NCBI GenBank assembly: GCA_004356175.1
Contig: SMXV01000075.1
Coordinates: 1 to 6,624 of the forward strand
Source of the DNA: Acidobacteriota bacterium
GTDB lineage: Bacteria; Actinomycetota; Acidimicrobiia; Spongiisociales; UBA5794
Length of the DNA: 6,624 bases
Direction of reading: 5' to 3'
The translations under genes and the position numbers were made by a program. The notes beneath the pieces were generated by a model. The model had not been told where the DNA came from and searched no databases. It worked only from the letters and a program-made list of their open reading frames with translations. Each line of letters begins with the position of its first letter. Position 1 is the stretch's first letter. Positions 1 to 6,092 of the stretch are shown one piece after another.

Positions 1-918
1 CAATGTTCGTCCGGCATGATGGCAATCGCGACAGCGGCGAAGCAGATCATCGTTGATGGCATGTCTGTCGTTGTTGCTGGTGGCGTCGAGTCGATTTCCC
101 TTGCGCAGAACGAACACACGAACACCTTTCGTCTCGTCGACCCTGCGCTGATCGATCTTCATCCCGCCGCGTACATGAGCATGCTCGAAACCGCTGAGGT
201 TGTCTCGGAGAGGTACGGGATTACCCGCGACCAGCAGGACGAATACGGATATCAGTCCCAGATGAGAACCGCTGCTGCTCAGAAGGCCGGTGCACTGGAT
301 GACGAGATCGTTCCTGTCACCGCGACCAAGGTTCTAGTGGACCGAGAGACAGGTGAGTCGAGCACCGAAGTGGTGACCCTGACAAGCGATGAGGGGAACC
401 GACCCTCAACAACACTCGAAGCTCTATCCGGGCTTCGCACGGTGACCGAAGGAGGCGCGATCACCGCTGGGAACGCAAGCCAGCTCTCCGATGGCGCAGC
501 TGCAACGGTCGTGATGGATGCCGATTTGGCCCACGAGCGCGGCCTTGAACCGCTCGGTTACTACAGGGGAATCGCTGTTGCGGGGGTCGACCCAGACATC
601 ATGGGCATCGGTCCCGTCTTTGCAGTCCCGAAACTCCTCGCAAACGCTGGTCTCTCGATGGACGACATTGGCCTGTGGGAACTCAACGAAGCCTTTGCGG
701 TTCAGGTCCTGTACTGCAGAGACAAACTCGGCATACCTGACGAGATACTCAACGTGAACGGTGGTGCCATTTCGATTGGTCATCCATATGGTATGACCGG
801 TGCACGGATGGTGATCCACGCACTCATTGAAGGCAAGAAGCGGAGCGCCAAGTACGTCGTTGCAACGTTGTGCGTCGGCGGTGGGCAGGGCGCAGCTGGC
901 CTTTTCGAGGTTGCATAG
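1..918 (+). CDS. Thiolase (acetyl-CoA C-acyltransferase family), 5'-truncated by window edge
   Basis: Thiolase cleaving a 3-ketoacyl-CoA with CoA, or the reverse condensation; presumably the last step of the beta-oxidation set encoded here. The frame is open from base 1 and reads QCSSGMMAIA, so the nucleophilic Cys is codon 2 (bases 4-6). Further family landmarks are NEAF at residues 229-232, GGAISIGHP with the catalytic His at 261, and the second catalytic Cys at 291 in TLCVGGG. Spacings between these residues (227, 32, 30) equal those of the well-known Zoogloea thiolase (Cys89, Asn316, His348, Cys378), so about 87 N-terminal residues lie upstream of the window. The ATG at 16 is internal, not the start. 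All catalytic residues visible here are intact. The stop TAG overlaps the GTG of the next gene by one base, implying one operon with translational coupling. Chain-length specificity cannot be read from the sequence. Confidence 0.95.
   Translation, partial: QCSSGMMAIATAAKQIIVDGMSVVVAGGVESISLAQNEHTNTFRLVDPALIDLHPAAYMSMLETAEVVSERYGITRDQQDEYGYQSQMRTAAAQKAGALDDEIVPVTATKVLVDRETGESSTEVVTLTSDEGNRPSTTLEALSGLRTVTEGGAITAGNASQLSDGAAATVVMDADLAHERGLEPLGYYRGIAVAGVDPDIMGIGPVFAVPKLLANAGLSMDDIGLWELNEAFAVQVLYCRDKLGIPDEILNVNGGAISIGHPYGMTGARMVIHALIEGKKRSAKYVVATLCVGGGQGAAGLFEVA
906..910 (+). promoter_or_regulatory. Ribosome binding site deciding the GTG start of the MDR gene
   Basis: CGAGG ends 7 nt before GTG 918, inside the end of the thiolase gene. 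It favours 918 over the upstream in-frame ATG at 870, which would add 16 residues that do not resemble an MDR N-terminus. Confidence 0.5.
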
Positions 919-1898
919 TGCGTGCAGTCCAGTGCATCGCATATGGATCGCATGAGTCGCTCGTCGTTCGCGATGTCGACACACCGGAACCTGGACCTGG
1001 AGAGGTTCTGGTAGAGATTCATGCGGCGAGCCTGAACTTTCCTGATCTTCTTGTAATTAGAGGTCTCTACCAGTTCAAGCCGGAACCGCCGTTTGTACCA
1101 GGTGTCGAAGCTGCTGGCGTCGTAGCTGCTCTTGGCCCTGACGTTGAGGGGGTATCGGTCGGACAACGGGTCACGACTGTCGACGTTGCAGGTGGCTTTG
1201 CGGAATATCGAGTGGTGAAGGCCGATTCGATCATTCCGCTACCCGACGATGCTGACTTTCAGATCGCTGCTGCCACAACGGTGACCTACGGGACGTCATA
1301 TCACGCCCTCGTACAGCGAGCTCATCTTGCGGAAGGTGAGACGTTGCTCGTGCTTGGTGCGGCAGGCGGCGTCGGCTCCGCAGCGGTCGAGATCGGCAAG
1401 TCGATCGGCGCAACGGTCATCGCCGCCGCAGGTAGTGACAAGAAGCTCTCGTTCTGTAGGAACCTTGGCGCCGACCATCTTGTGAACTACGAAAGCGAGG
1501 ACCTCAAATCCCGTGTCAAGGAATTGACGAACGGCAACGGTGTCGACGTCATCTACGATCCTGTCGGCGGCGACCTATCCGAGTCTGCGTTTCGGGCAAT
1601 AGCCTGGAAGGGCCGCCACCTTGTCGTCGGGTTCAGCCAGGGTGACATCCCGAGGCTTCCATTCAACCTCCCTCTCCTCAAGGGAGCCTCAATTGTTGGC
1701 ATCTTCTGGGGTGCATTCACGACTCGCGAACCGTCGGTTGCTGCGGAGAACTTGAAAATCATCGGAGAGATGATCGTTGAGGGCAGCCTCAGGCCCCGCA
1801 TATCAAGCGTGCTGCCGCTGGACGATGTCGTTGACGCCTACGACCTGCTTGTTTCCCGAGCGGTCATGGGCAAGGTCGTGCTTGAGATAAAGAAGTAG
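918..1898 (+). CDS. MDR-family NADPH:quinone oxidoreductase-like protein (zinc-free)
   Basis: Predicted soluble 326-aa medium-chain dehydrogenase/reductase of the quinone oxidoreductase branch, expected to reduce an activated C=C or quinone-like substrate with NADPH. From GTG 918 the protein begins MRAVQCIAYG, the normal family N-terminus. The GroES-like domain spans about residues 25-120, with SLNFPDLLVIRG at 38-49 and PGVEAAGVV at 61-69. The Rossmann domain carries AAGGVG at 148-153, then AAAGSDKK near 169-176 and GADHLVNY at 184-191. The catalytic and structural zinc cysteines of alcohol dehydrogenases are absent, which places it in the zinc-free group. Length is typical (about 320-330). 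It overlaps the thiolase stop by one base, so it is probably co-transcribed, and is convergent with the SDR gene 18 bp downstream. A role as an enoyl-CoA reductase in the same pathway is possible, but the exact substrate is unknown. Confidence 0.9.
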   Translation: MRAVQCIAYGSHESLVVRDVDTPEPGPGEVLVEIHAASLNFPDLLVIRGLYQFKPEPPFVPGVEAAGVVAALGPDVEGVSVGQRVTTVDVAGGFAEYRVVKADSIIPLPDDADFQIAAATTVTYGTSYHALVQRAHLAEGETLLVLGAAGGVGSAAVEIGKSIGATVIAAAGSDKKLSFCRNLGADHLVNYESEDLKSRVKELTNGNGVDVIYDPVGGDLSESAFRAIAWKGRHLVVGFSQGDIPRLPFNLPLLKGASIVGIFWGAFTTREPSVAAENLKIIGEMIVEGSLRPRISSVLPLDDVVDAYDLLVSRAVMGKVVLEIKK

Positions 1899-1916
1899 AG
1901 AAACGAAGCACTTCTT

Positions 1917-2717
1917 CTAAACCTCTTTCACACTTCCTCCGCCCGCGACCTGTTCATTCAAGCTCTGCATGCCCTGGATCCATCGGTCGTAGTTGAGCGC
2001 TTTTCGTTGGAAGTAGTCGAGTACGACGGGGTGTGGCAGGATGAGGAACGTCTCTTTGTCGATCCCCTCGACAACTGCCTGCGCAACATCCTCGGCGTCG
2101 ATCGCGAGACCCTCAACCCAGTTCCTCATCTCATCGGTGTGCCCGCCGAAGGCCTTAAGCATCGGTGTGTCGACGAACATCGGACAGAGACATGAAACCT
2201 TGATTCCCTGACTTCCGTAGGTAACTGAGAGCCACTCCGCAAGAGAGACCGCGGCGTGTTTTGTCACGGAGTACGGGGCGGCACTCACGTTCGTGAGCAG
2301 GCCAGCAGCGGACGCGGTCGTGAGGATGTACCCGTCCCCGCGTTCGAGCATCTTGGGCAAGGCATACCGCGTGGCGTACACGTGAGCCATGACGTTGACA
2401 TCCCAGGAACGTTGCCAATCGCTGTTGGGCGCGTCGACCGATCCATCGGTTGGTATGCCAGCGTTGAGACAGAGCAGGTCGATTCGTCCGTGATCGGTCT
2501 CGACTTGACGGATGAGTGTTTCGGTTGCCGCCTCATCAGTGACATCGAGGTGGTATCCCTCGCCAGCCACGTCGTTGGCAACCGATTCGGCCGACTCCAG
2601 ATCAATGTCCGTGACGATCACCATCTCGGCGTCCTCGGCATGGAACCGCCGTGCCATGGCAGCACCGATACCGCTGCCTCCGCCTGTCAGAAATACGACC
2701 CGACCCTTGATGTCCAT
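1917..2717 (-). CDS. Short-chain dehydrogenase/reductase (SDR), probable hydroxyacyl-CoA or alcohol dehydrogenase
   Basis: Classical SDR of 266 aa. Visible motifs in order: TGGGSGIG at 11-18 (dinucleotide binding), Asp37 at the end of the second strand (suggests NAD(H) preference), DVT at 58-60, NAG at 85-87, Asn108, and the catalytic set Ser136, Tyr149, Lys153 in YSVTK. After PM at 179-180 comes a variable substrate lid. The C-terminal stretch around 229-250 (HPVVLDYFQRKA, then YDRW) occurs in many actinobacterial SDRs of lipid catabolism clusters, from recollection of the family. The ATG start is supported by GAAAGG 5 nt upstream (bases 2723-2728 on the plus strand). The gene is convergent with the MDR gene and divergent from the MaoC gene, sharing a 109-bp intergenic region with it. 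Given the neighbours, 3-hydroxyacyl-CoA oxidation is a reasonable inference, but SDR substrates are rarely predictable. Confidence 0.93.
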   Translation of the reverse strand: MDIKGRVVFLTGGGSGIGAAMARRFHAEDAEMVIVTDIDLESAESVANDVAGEGYHLDVTDEAATETLIRQVETDHGRIDLLCLNAGIPTDGSVDAPNSDWQRSWDVNVMAHVYATRYALPKMLERGDGYILTTASAAGLLTNVSAAPYSVTKHAAVSLAEWLSVTYGSQGIKVSCLCPMFVDTPMLKAFGGHTDEMRNWVEGLAIDAEDVAQAVVEGIDKETFLILPHPVVLDYFQRKALNYDRWIQGMQSLNEQVAGGGSVKEV

Positions 2718-2768
2718 GTACGCCTTTCAGTTGCCTTCATGATGCCATGCAGTGGTACCGTAAATCCG

Positions 2769-2800
2769 ATGCCACGAGGAGCTTCGACTCCGCGTGGCAT
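2769..2800. promoter_or_regulatory. 32-bp imperfect palindrome in the divergent SDR/MaoC intergenic region, candidate operator
   Basis: Outer arms ATGCCACG (2769-2776) and CGTGGCAT (2793-2800) are exact reverse complements. Inner arms GGAG (2778-2781) and CTCC (2788-2791) also pair, with one A/G mismatch between outer and inner arms and a 6-nt centre. Twelve of 13 positions per arm match. It lies 51 bp upstream of the SDR start and 26 bp upstream of the MaoC start, where an operator could control both divergent units. A third copy of the half-site, GATGCCATG, begins at 2741 in the same orientation as the left arm. No T-run follows, so it is not a simple intrinsic terminator. A TetR-, GntR- or MarR-type repressor site is the natural guess, but no regulator gene is in view. 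An RNA hairpin in the 5' leader is the alternative. Confidence 0.5.
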
Positions 2801-2815
2801 GTCTACCCCGACCAC

Positions 2816-2824
2816 GAGAGGGAG
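2816..2824 (+). promoter_or_regulatory. Ribosome binding site deciding the GTG start of the MaoC gene
   Basis: GAGAGGGAG lies just upstream of GTG 2827. The longer alternative start, GTG 2794, lies inside the right arm of the palindrome, lacks a comparable site, and would add 11 residues (MACLPRPREGA) unlike a MaoC N-terminus. Confidence 0.6.
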
Positions 2825-2826
2825 CT

Positions 2827-3291
2827 GTGTCTGTCATACCTGCAGAAGAACTGTCGAACCACATCGGAGAGGAGACCGGCCGATCACAGTGGTTCGCGAT
2901 TGACCAGGAGAGAATCAACGCGTTCTCCAAGGTAACACTGGATGACCAGTGGATTCACACCGACATCGATGCTGCGAAAGGGGGCCCTTTTGGTACAACC
3001 ATTGCGCACGGCTTCCTGACACTCTCTCTGCTCAGTTACCTCACCAGCGAATCAACAATGCTGCCGGAAGGTGCGTTGATGATCATCAACTACGGGTCAG
3101 ACAAAGTGCGGTTTCTCAGTCCGGTCAAGGTTGGTTCTCGCGTCAGAGCAGTGTCCGTGCTCTCCGCCGTTACACAGAAAGCACCCGACCAGATCCTCAT
3201 CGAGAGTGCCGTGACCGTCGAAATCGAAGGCGAGGAGAAACCAGCTCTTGTGGCCAACGTTCTCACTCTTGCGATTATGGGCGGCACCTGA
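2827..3291 (+). CDS. MaoC-like enoyl-CoA hydratase (single hotdog domain)
   Basis: Predicted 154-aa single hotdog-fold protein of the MaoC/R-hydratase family, which adds water to a trans-2-enoyl-CoA. From GTG 2827 it starts MSVIPAEELSNHIG, and the 'IG...G.S.W..IDQERI..F...T' pattern matches family N-termini. The catalytic pair is Asp39 and His44 in DDQWIH, with the same five-residue spacing as in known R-hydratases, followed by PFGTTIAHGFLTLSLL at 54-69, including the hydratase-type IAHG. NYGSDKVRFLSPV at 88-100 forms the conserved hotdog edge with Arg95. Length is typical for one domain, so a homodimer is expected. Its stop overlaps the ATG of the first dehydrogenase (TGATG), making it the first gene of a three-gene operon. 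It would hydrate the product of the adjacent dehydrogenase pair. The stereochemistry and chain length of the substrate cannot be told. Confidence 0.93.
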   Translation: MSVIPAEELSNHIGEETGRSQWFAIDQERINAFSKVTLDDQWIHTDIDAAKGGPFGTTIAHGFLTLSLLSYLTSESTMLPEGALMIINYGSDKVRFLSPVKVGSRVRAVSVLSAVTQKAPDQILIESAVTVEIEGEEKPALVANVLTLAIMGGT

Positions 3292-4493
3292 TGTCGTCCT
3301 CAGACGAGGCAACGCTTGTCAACAAGACCATCGACACGCTTCTTGAGCAATTCCCGCCTGCAGAGACCGAAGCGAAAGCGTTTTGGGCTGCGCAGTTCGA
3401 CGCTGGCCTTGCGTGGGTGGACTTCCGAATCGGCGATGGTGGCCTCGGTGTGTCCCCAAGCCTTCGTGAGACCGTTACCCGCAGGCTCAGCGAGGCCGAT
3501 GCGCCTATATGGAACATTGCTGCGAATCTCCTTGGAATCGGCATGGGCGCCGGAGTGCTCGCAGCGCATGGAACGGAAGCTCAGCGGAAACGATGGTTGA
3601 GGCCCATGTTTCTGATGGAGGAGATCTGGTGTCAGATGTTCTCTGAGCCCGGCGCAGGTTCAGACGTCGCGAGTCTTTCGATGAGCGCAGTTCGCGACGG
3701 AGACGAATGGATACTCAACGGTCAGAAGGTCTGGACGACACTGGCACATATCTCCAAGTGGGGCATGATTGTCACGAGAACTGACCCGGATCAGCCAAAA
3801 CATCGAGGTCTCACATACTTCATTGTTGACATGGAGGCTGAGGGTGTCGACATCCGCCCGCTCTACCAGATCACCGGAGAGGCTGAGTTCAACGAGGTGT
3901 TCTTCGATGACGTTCGTGTCAACGACGATCAACGAATTGACGACGTCGGTGCAGGCTGGGGCGTTGCGATGACAACTCTGATGAATGAACGGGTCGCCAT
4001 CGGGGGACGGATCGTCCCGCGCAATTCCGGCACCATTGGCGCTGCGATGACTCTTTGGAATGAGTCAGGGCCGAGTGATATTGCGACGAGACGTGAACTT
4101 GCCCGTCTGTGGGCAGAGGTTGAAGCTATGCGCCTTACAACGCTGCGTGCCGCTGAGAACATGCAGGCAGGCGTGCCGGGTCCCGAGGGGTCGACGGGCA
4201 AGCTGACTTGGGCAGCCCTCAACAAAGAGGTAACTTCCTTCTCCGTCGAGATGCTCGGTCTTGATGGAGCAACTATTCCAGAGGGGTACTCGCTTGAGCC
4301 GACGTCATACGAGACACGCGAGGTCGAGCGTGTCATGAGTCCACAGCGCTCGTTCCTTAGGGCACGGGCGAACAGCATCGAGGGTGGCACATCGCAGATC
4401 ATGCGCAACATCCTGGGAGAACGGGTGCTCGGTTTGCCGGGGGAACCTCGTGTCGACAAGGACATCCCATGGAAGGATGTGCCGCGTGGCTGA
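3291..4493 (+). CDS. Acyl-CoA dehydrogenase family protein, subunit 1 (catalytic-Glu-bearing)
   Basis: 400-aa flavin-dependent acyl-CoA dehydrogenase subunit, introducing an alpha-beta double bond into an acyl-CoA. MFSEPGAGSD at 116-125 is the conserved family signature in the middle beta domain. NGQKVWTT near 143-150 and FFDDVRV follow at the end of that domain. EGGTSQIMRNILGERVLGLP starts at Glu364, the position of the classical catalytic glutamate (Glu376 in medium-chain enzymes). The usual Arg-containing FAD segment (RxQFGxxI) and the Q-x-x-GG-x-G flavin loop of homotetrameric enzymes are not evident; the latter region reads EMLGLDGATI. The start ATG 3291 shares a base with the MaoC stop, with GGGCGG a few nt upstream. 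The 3' end overlaps the second dehydrogenase by 8 nt. I infer a heteromer with that neighbour, as in mycobacterial FadE26/27 and FadE28/29 pairs. Substrate unknown. Confidence 0.93.
   Translation: MSSSDEATLVNKTIDTLLEQFPPAETEAKAFWAAQFDAGLAWVDFRIGDGGLGVSPSLRETVTRRLSEADAPIWNIAANLLGIGMGAGVLAAHGTEAQRKRWLRPMFLMEEIWCQMFSEPGAGSDVASLSMSAVRDGDEWILNGQKVWTTLAHISKWGMIVTRTDPDQPKHRGLTYFIVDMEAEGVDIRPLYQITGEAEFNEVFFDDVRVNDDQRIDDVGAGWGVAMTTLMNERVAIGGRIVPRNSGTIGAAMTLWNESGPSDIATRRELARLWAEVEAMRLTTLRAAENMQAGVPGPEGSTGKLTWAALNKEVTSFSVEMLGLDGATIPEGYSLEPTSYETREVERVMSPQRSFLRARANSIEGGTSQIMRNILGERVLGLPGEPRVDKDIPWKDVPRG
4471..4477 (+). promoter_or_regulatory. Ribosome binding site deciding the GTG start of the second dehydrogenase
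   Basis: GGAAGGA ends 8 nt before GTG 4486, ideal spacing. An in-frame ATG at 4477 overlaps this same sequence and would have no room for a binding site. The GTG start also gives the usual short N-terminus (MAERITFART). Confidence 0.6.
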
Positions 4494-5604
4494 ACGAATC
4501 ACATTTGCGAGAACTGAAGAGCAGACGATGCTCGCAACAACGGTGAGGGACTTTCTTGAAGCGACCGTCGACATGGACACTGTCAGGGAGGCTTCTCTCA
4601 CTGAGAACGCTTTCAATCGGGAGGCGTGGGGTGGACTCGTTGAGATGGGCCTCGTTGGGCTGCACATTCCAGAGCAGTATGGGGGAGCGGGATTCTCCTT
4701 CATCGAAACAGCGATTGTCTTCGAAGAGCTTGGACGCAGGGTTGTTCCCGTCCCGTTGCTGTCCTCAATCATGGCGAGTGCAGCGATTCTTGCGGCCGGA
4801 TCAGAATCTCAGAAGGAGATGCTCGTTCCTCCAATTGCATCAGGTGAGTCGACCGCGACCCTCGCCGTCTTCGAACATGCCCATGACCTCGACGCGTGTG
4901 CCACGGTTGCGAACAGAGTCGAAAACGGGTGGTCGCTGACCGGCACGAAACGATACGTCACCGATGCGCCGAATGCCGACCAGTTCGTAGTTGTTGCAAG
5001 CACCGACGAAGGCACAAGGTTGTTTGTTGTGGACGCGTCCACTGCCGGAGTTACCATTGCTCCAACGCCGTCTCTCGACGCAACGCGCCCACTCGGAGAG
5101 CTCGGTCTCGAAGACGTCCATGTTGATTCTGATGCGTGTCTCAGCGAGAGCGACACTACGGCGGCGATTCGAAAGGCGCTCGACGTAGGTGTGGTCGCCC
5201 TTGCCCAGGAGCAGGCAGGTGGCGCACAGCGTTGCCTCGAAATGTCTGTCGAGTACGCCAAGTCCAGATATCAGTTCGGGAGGGCGATTGGTTCATTCCA
5301 AGCGGTGAAACACATGTGTGCCGATATGCTTGTTGCCGCTGAACATGCCAAGTCCGTGGCGACCCATGCTGCACGGACGATCGATGACGCAGACGAGTCG
5401 GCTATTTCCGTGCCACTCGCCAAGTCTGTGTGTTCTGACGCATACATCAAGGCTGCGGGTGACACGATTCAGATCCATGGCGGCATCGGGTTCACGTGGG
5501 AACACGACGCGCACCTGTACTTCAAACGAGCAAAATCGACAGCTCTGCTGCTGGGTTCAGTGAATTCGTACCGCGACAGGTTGGCAGACGCGATCGGGAT
5601 TTAG
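4486..5604 (+). CDS. Acyl-CoA dehydrogenase family protein, subunit 2 (FAD-motif-bearing)
   Basis: 372-aa acyl-CoA dehydrogenase-fold protein. The N-terminal helical domain shows GLHIPEQYGGAGFSF at 58-72 and FEELGR at 79-84. The C-terminal domain has the FAD-contacting RYQFGRAIGSFQAVKH at 261-276 and QIHGGIGFTWEHD at 329-341. In contrast to subunit 1, the middle-domain signature (SEPGAGSD) is replaced by AVFEHAHDLDA at 127-137 and no EGT/EGG catalytic segment is present. The only acidic residue at a suggestive place is Glu339 in WEHD. It overlaps subunit 1 by 8 nt, so the two are translationally coupled and probably made in equal amounts. In actinobacterial alpha2-beta2 acyl-CoA dehydrogenases such motif splitting between unlike subunits is known, and that is my preferred reading. 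An inactive paralogue or an independent homotetramer is less likely. Last gene of the operon. Confidence 0.93.
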   Translation: MAERITFARTEEQTMLATTVRDFLEATVDMDTVREASLTENAFNREAWGGLVEMGLVGLHIPEQYGGAGFSFIETAIVFEELGRRVVPVPLLSSIMASAAILAAGSESQKEMLVPPIASGESTATLAVFEHAHDLDACATVANRVENGWSLTGTKRYVTDAPNADQFVVVASTDEGTRLFVVDASTAGVTIAPTPSLDATRPLGELGLEDVHVDSDACLSESDTTAAIRKALDVGVVALAQEQAGGAQRCLEMSVEYAKSRYQFGRAIGSFQAVKHMCADMLVAAEHAKSVATHAARTIDDADESAISVPLAKSVCSDAYIKAAGDTIQIHGGIGFTWEHDAHLYFKRAKSTALLLGSVNSYRDRLADAIGI

Positions 5605-5610
5605 CGGAAG

Positions 5611-5728
5611 AGTTTTTAGTGTCTGGTCTCTGGTTGCCAGTCAGCACCCGCCACTGCCCTCTTGTCTGACATCTGAAAACCGCGCACGCCAGTTCTGACT
5701 ATATATCAGACACCAGACACTAGAAACT
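5611..5728. repeat. 118-nt long inverted repeat (22-nt arms) between convergent genes
   Basis: Arms 5611-5632 and 5707-5728 are reverse complements at 20 of 22 positions; the exact core is AGTGTCTGGT (5617-5626) against ACCAGACACT (5712-5721). Symmetry resumes further in: AGTCAG starting at 5638 pairs with CTGACT ending at 5700, after a 6-by-6 mismatched bubble. The centre holds further TCTGA/TCAGA motifs. It starts 6 nt after the dehydrogenase stop and ends 16 nt before the isocitrate lyase stop codon, so a transcript from either side would fold here. It encodes nothing I can see and has no clear target-site duplication. Candidate readings are a bidirectional terminator or RNA-processing hairpin, a small palindromic repeat family, or a non-autonomous mobile element remnant. 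Overlapping its right end, AGAAACT occurs at 5722 and 5734, the second copy forming the palindrome AGAAACTGTTTCT (5734-5746). Confidence 0.6.
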
Positions 5729-5744
5729 TCTTCAGAAACTGTTT

Positions 5745-6092
5745 CTATCCGTCATAAAACTCGCGCTCTCCGGTTGATCCGGCGAGGGCGAGCGTGGACG
5801 ATTCGCCGCCTGAGATGACGTGTGACACCTGATCGAAGTAACCGGCGCCGACCTCGCGTTGGTGGCGTGTTGCAGTGTATCCAGCGCTCTCCACGGCGAA
5901 CTCGGCTTCCTGTAACTCGACGTATGCCTCCATTCCTCGATCCTGGTATCCGACTGTCAGCTCGAACATCGTGGCGTTGGTGGCGTGGAAACCTCCAAGC
6001 GTGATGAATTGGAATCGATACCCCATTGCACCGAGTTCCTTCTGGAACGTGGCACTGGTCGTGTCGTCAACGTGGCGTTTCCAGTCGAACAA
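5745..6092 (-). pseudogene. aceA: Isocitrate lyase, C-terminal fragment (5' part missing)
   Basis: Isocitrate lyase splits isocitrate into glyoxylate and succinate in the glyoxylate shunt. This frame encodes its last ~115 residues and is highly recognisable: FDWKRHVDD, FQKELGAMGYRFQFITLGGF (with the active-site Thr of FITL), YVELQEAEFA, GYTATRHQREVGAGYFD, and a terminal GGESST..ALAGST. No frameshift or stop occurs within the similarity. Whole enzymes are about 430 aa; here the barrel, the KKCGH nucleophile loop and the NCSPS substrate loop are missing. Where AYNCSPSFDW is expected just upstream, the frame reads EFYGKGTPLFDW, then hits TGA at 6135-6137. None of the three minus frames upstream shows isocitrate lyase motifs. 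The TTG at 6090-6092 is only a formal start. Such a fragment cannot be catalytic alone, so it is a recently broken gene, a recombination scar, or an assembly junction. It converges on the dehydrogenase operon. Confidence 0.85.

Noticed and set aside
424..984. 186-codon open frame on the minus strand opposite the thiolase and the start of the MDR gene
   Set aside because: It lies antisense to a thiolase with all catalytic residues in place and has no recognisable family motif; it is a shadow of that gene.
1890..1916. Inverted AAGAAG/CTTCTT around the convergent MDR and SDR ends as a terminator
   Set aside because: Only six A/T-rich pairs with a 15-nt loop; too weak to call a terminator.
2731..2766. 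TTGCCT and TAAATC as a sigma-70 type promoter for the MaoC operon
   Set aside because: The 24-nt spacing is wrong and neither hexamer fits well; no promoter can be assigned from sequence alone.
2256..2903. 215-codon plus-strand frame antisense to the SDR gene
   Set aside because: The minus strand encodes an SDR with every expected motif in order; this frame is its antisense shadow and runs on through the palindrome.
2949..3290. Upstream extension of the first dehydrogenase frame to 2949
   Set aside because: The extra 114 residues overlap the whole MaoC core in another frame and look unlike a dehydrogenase; ATG 3291 coupled to the MaoC stop fits far better.
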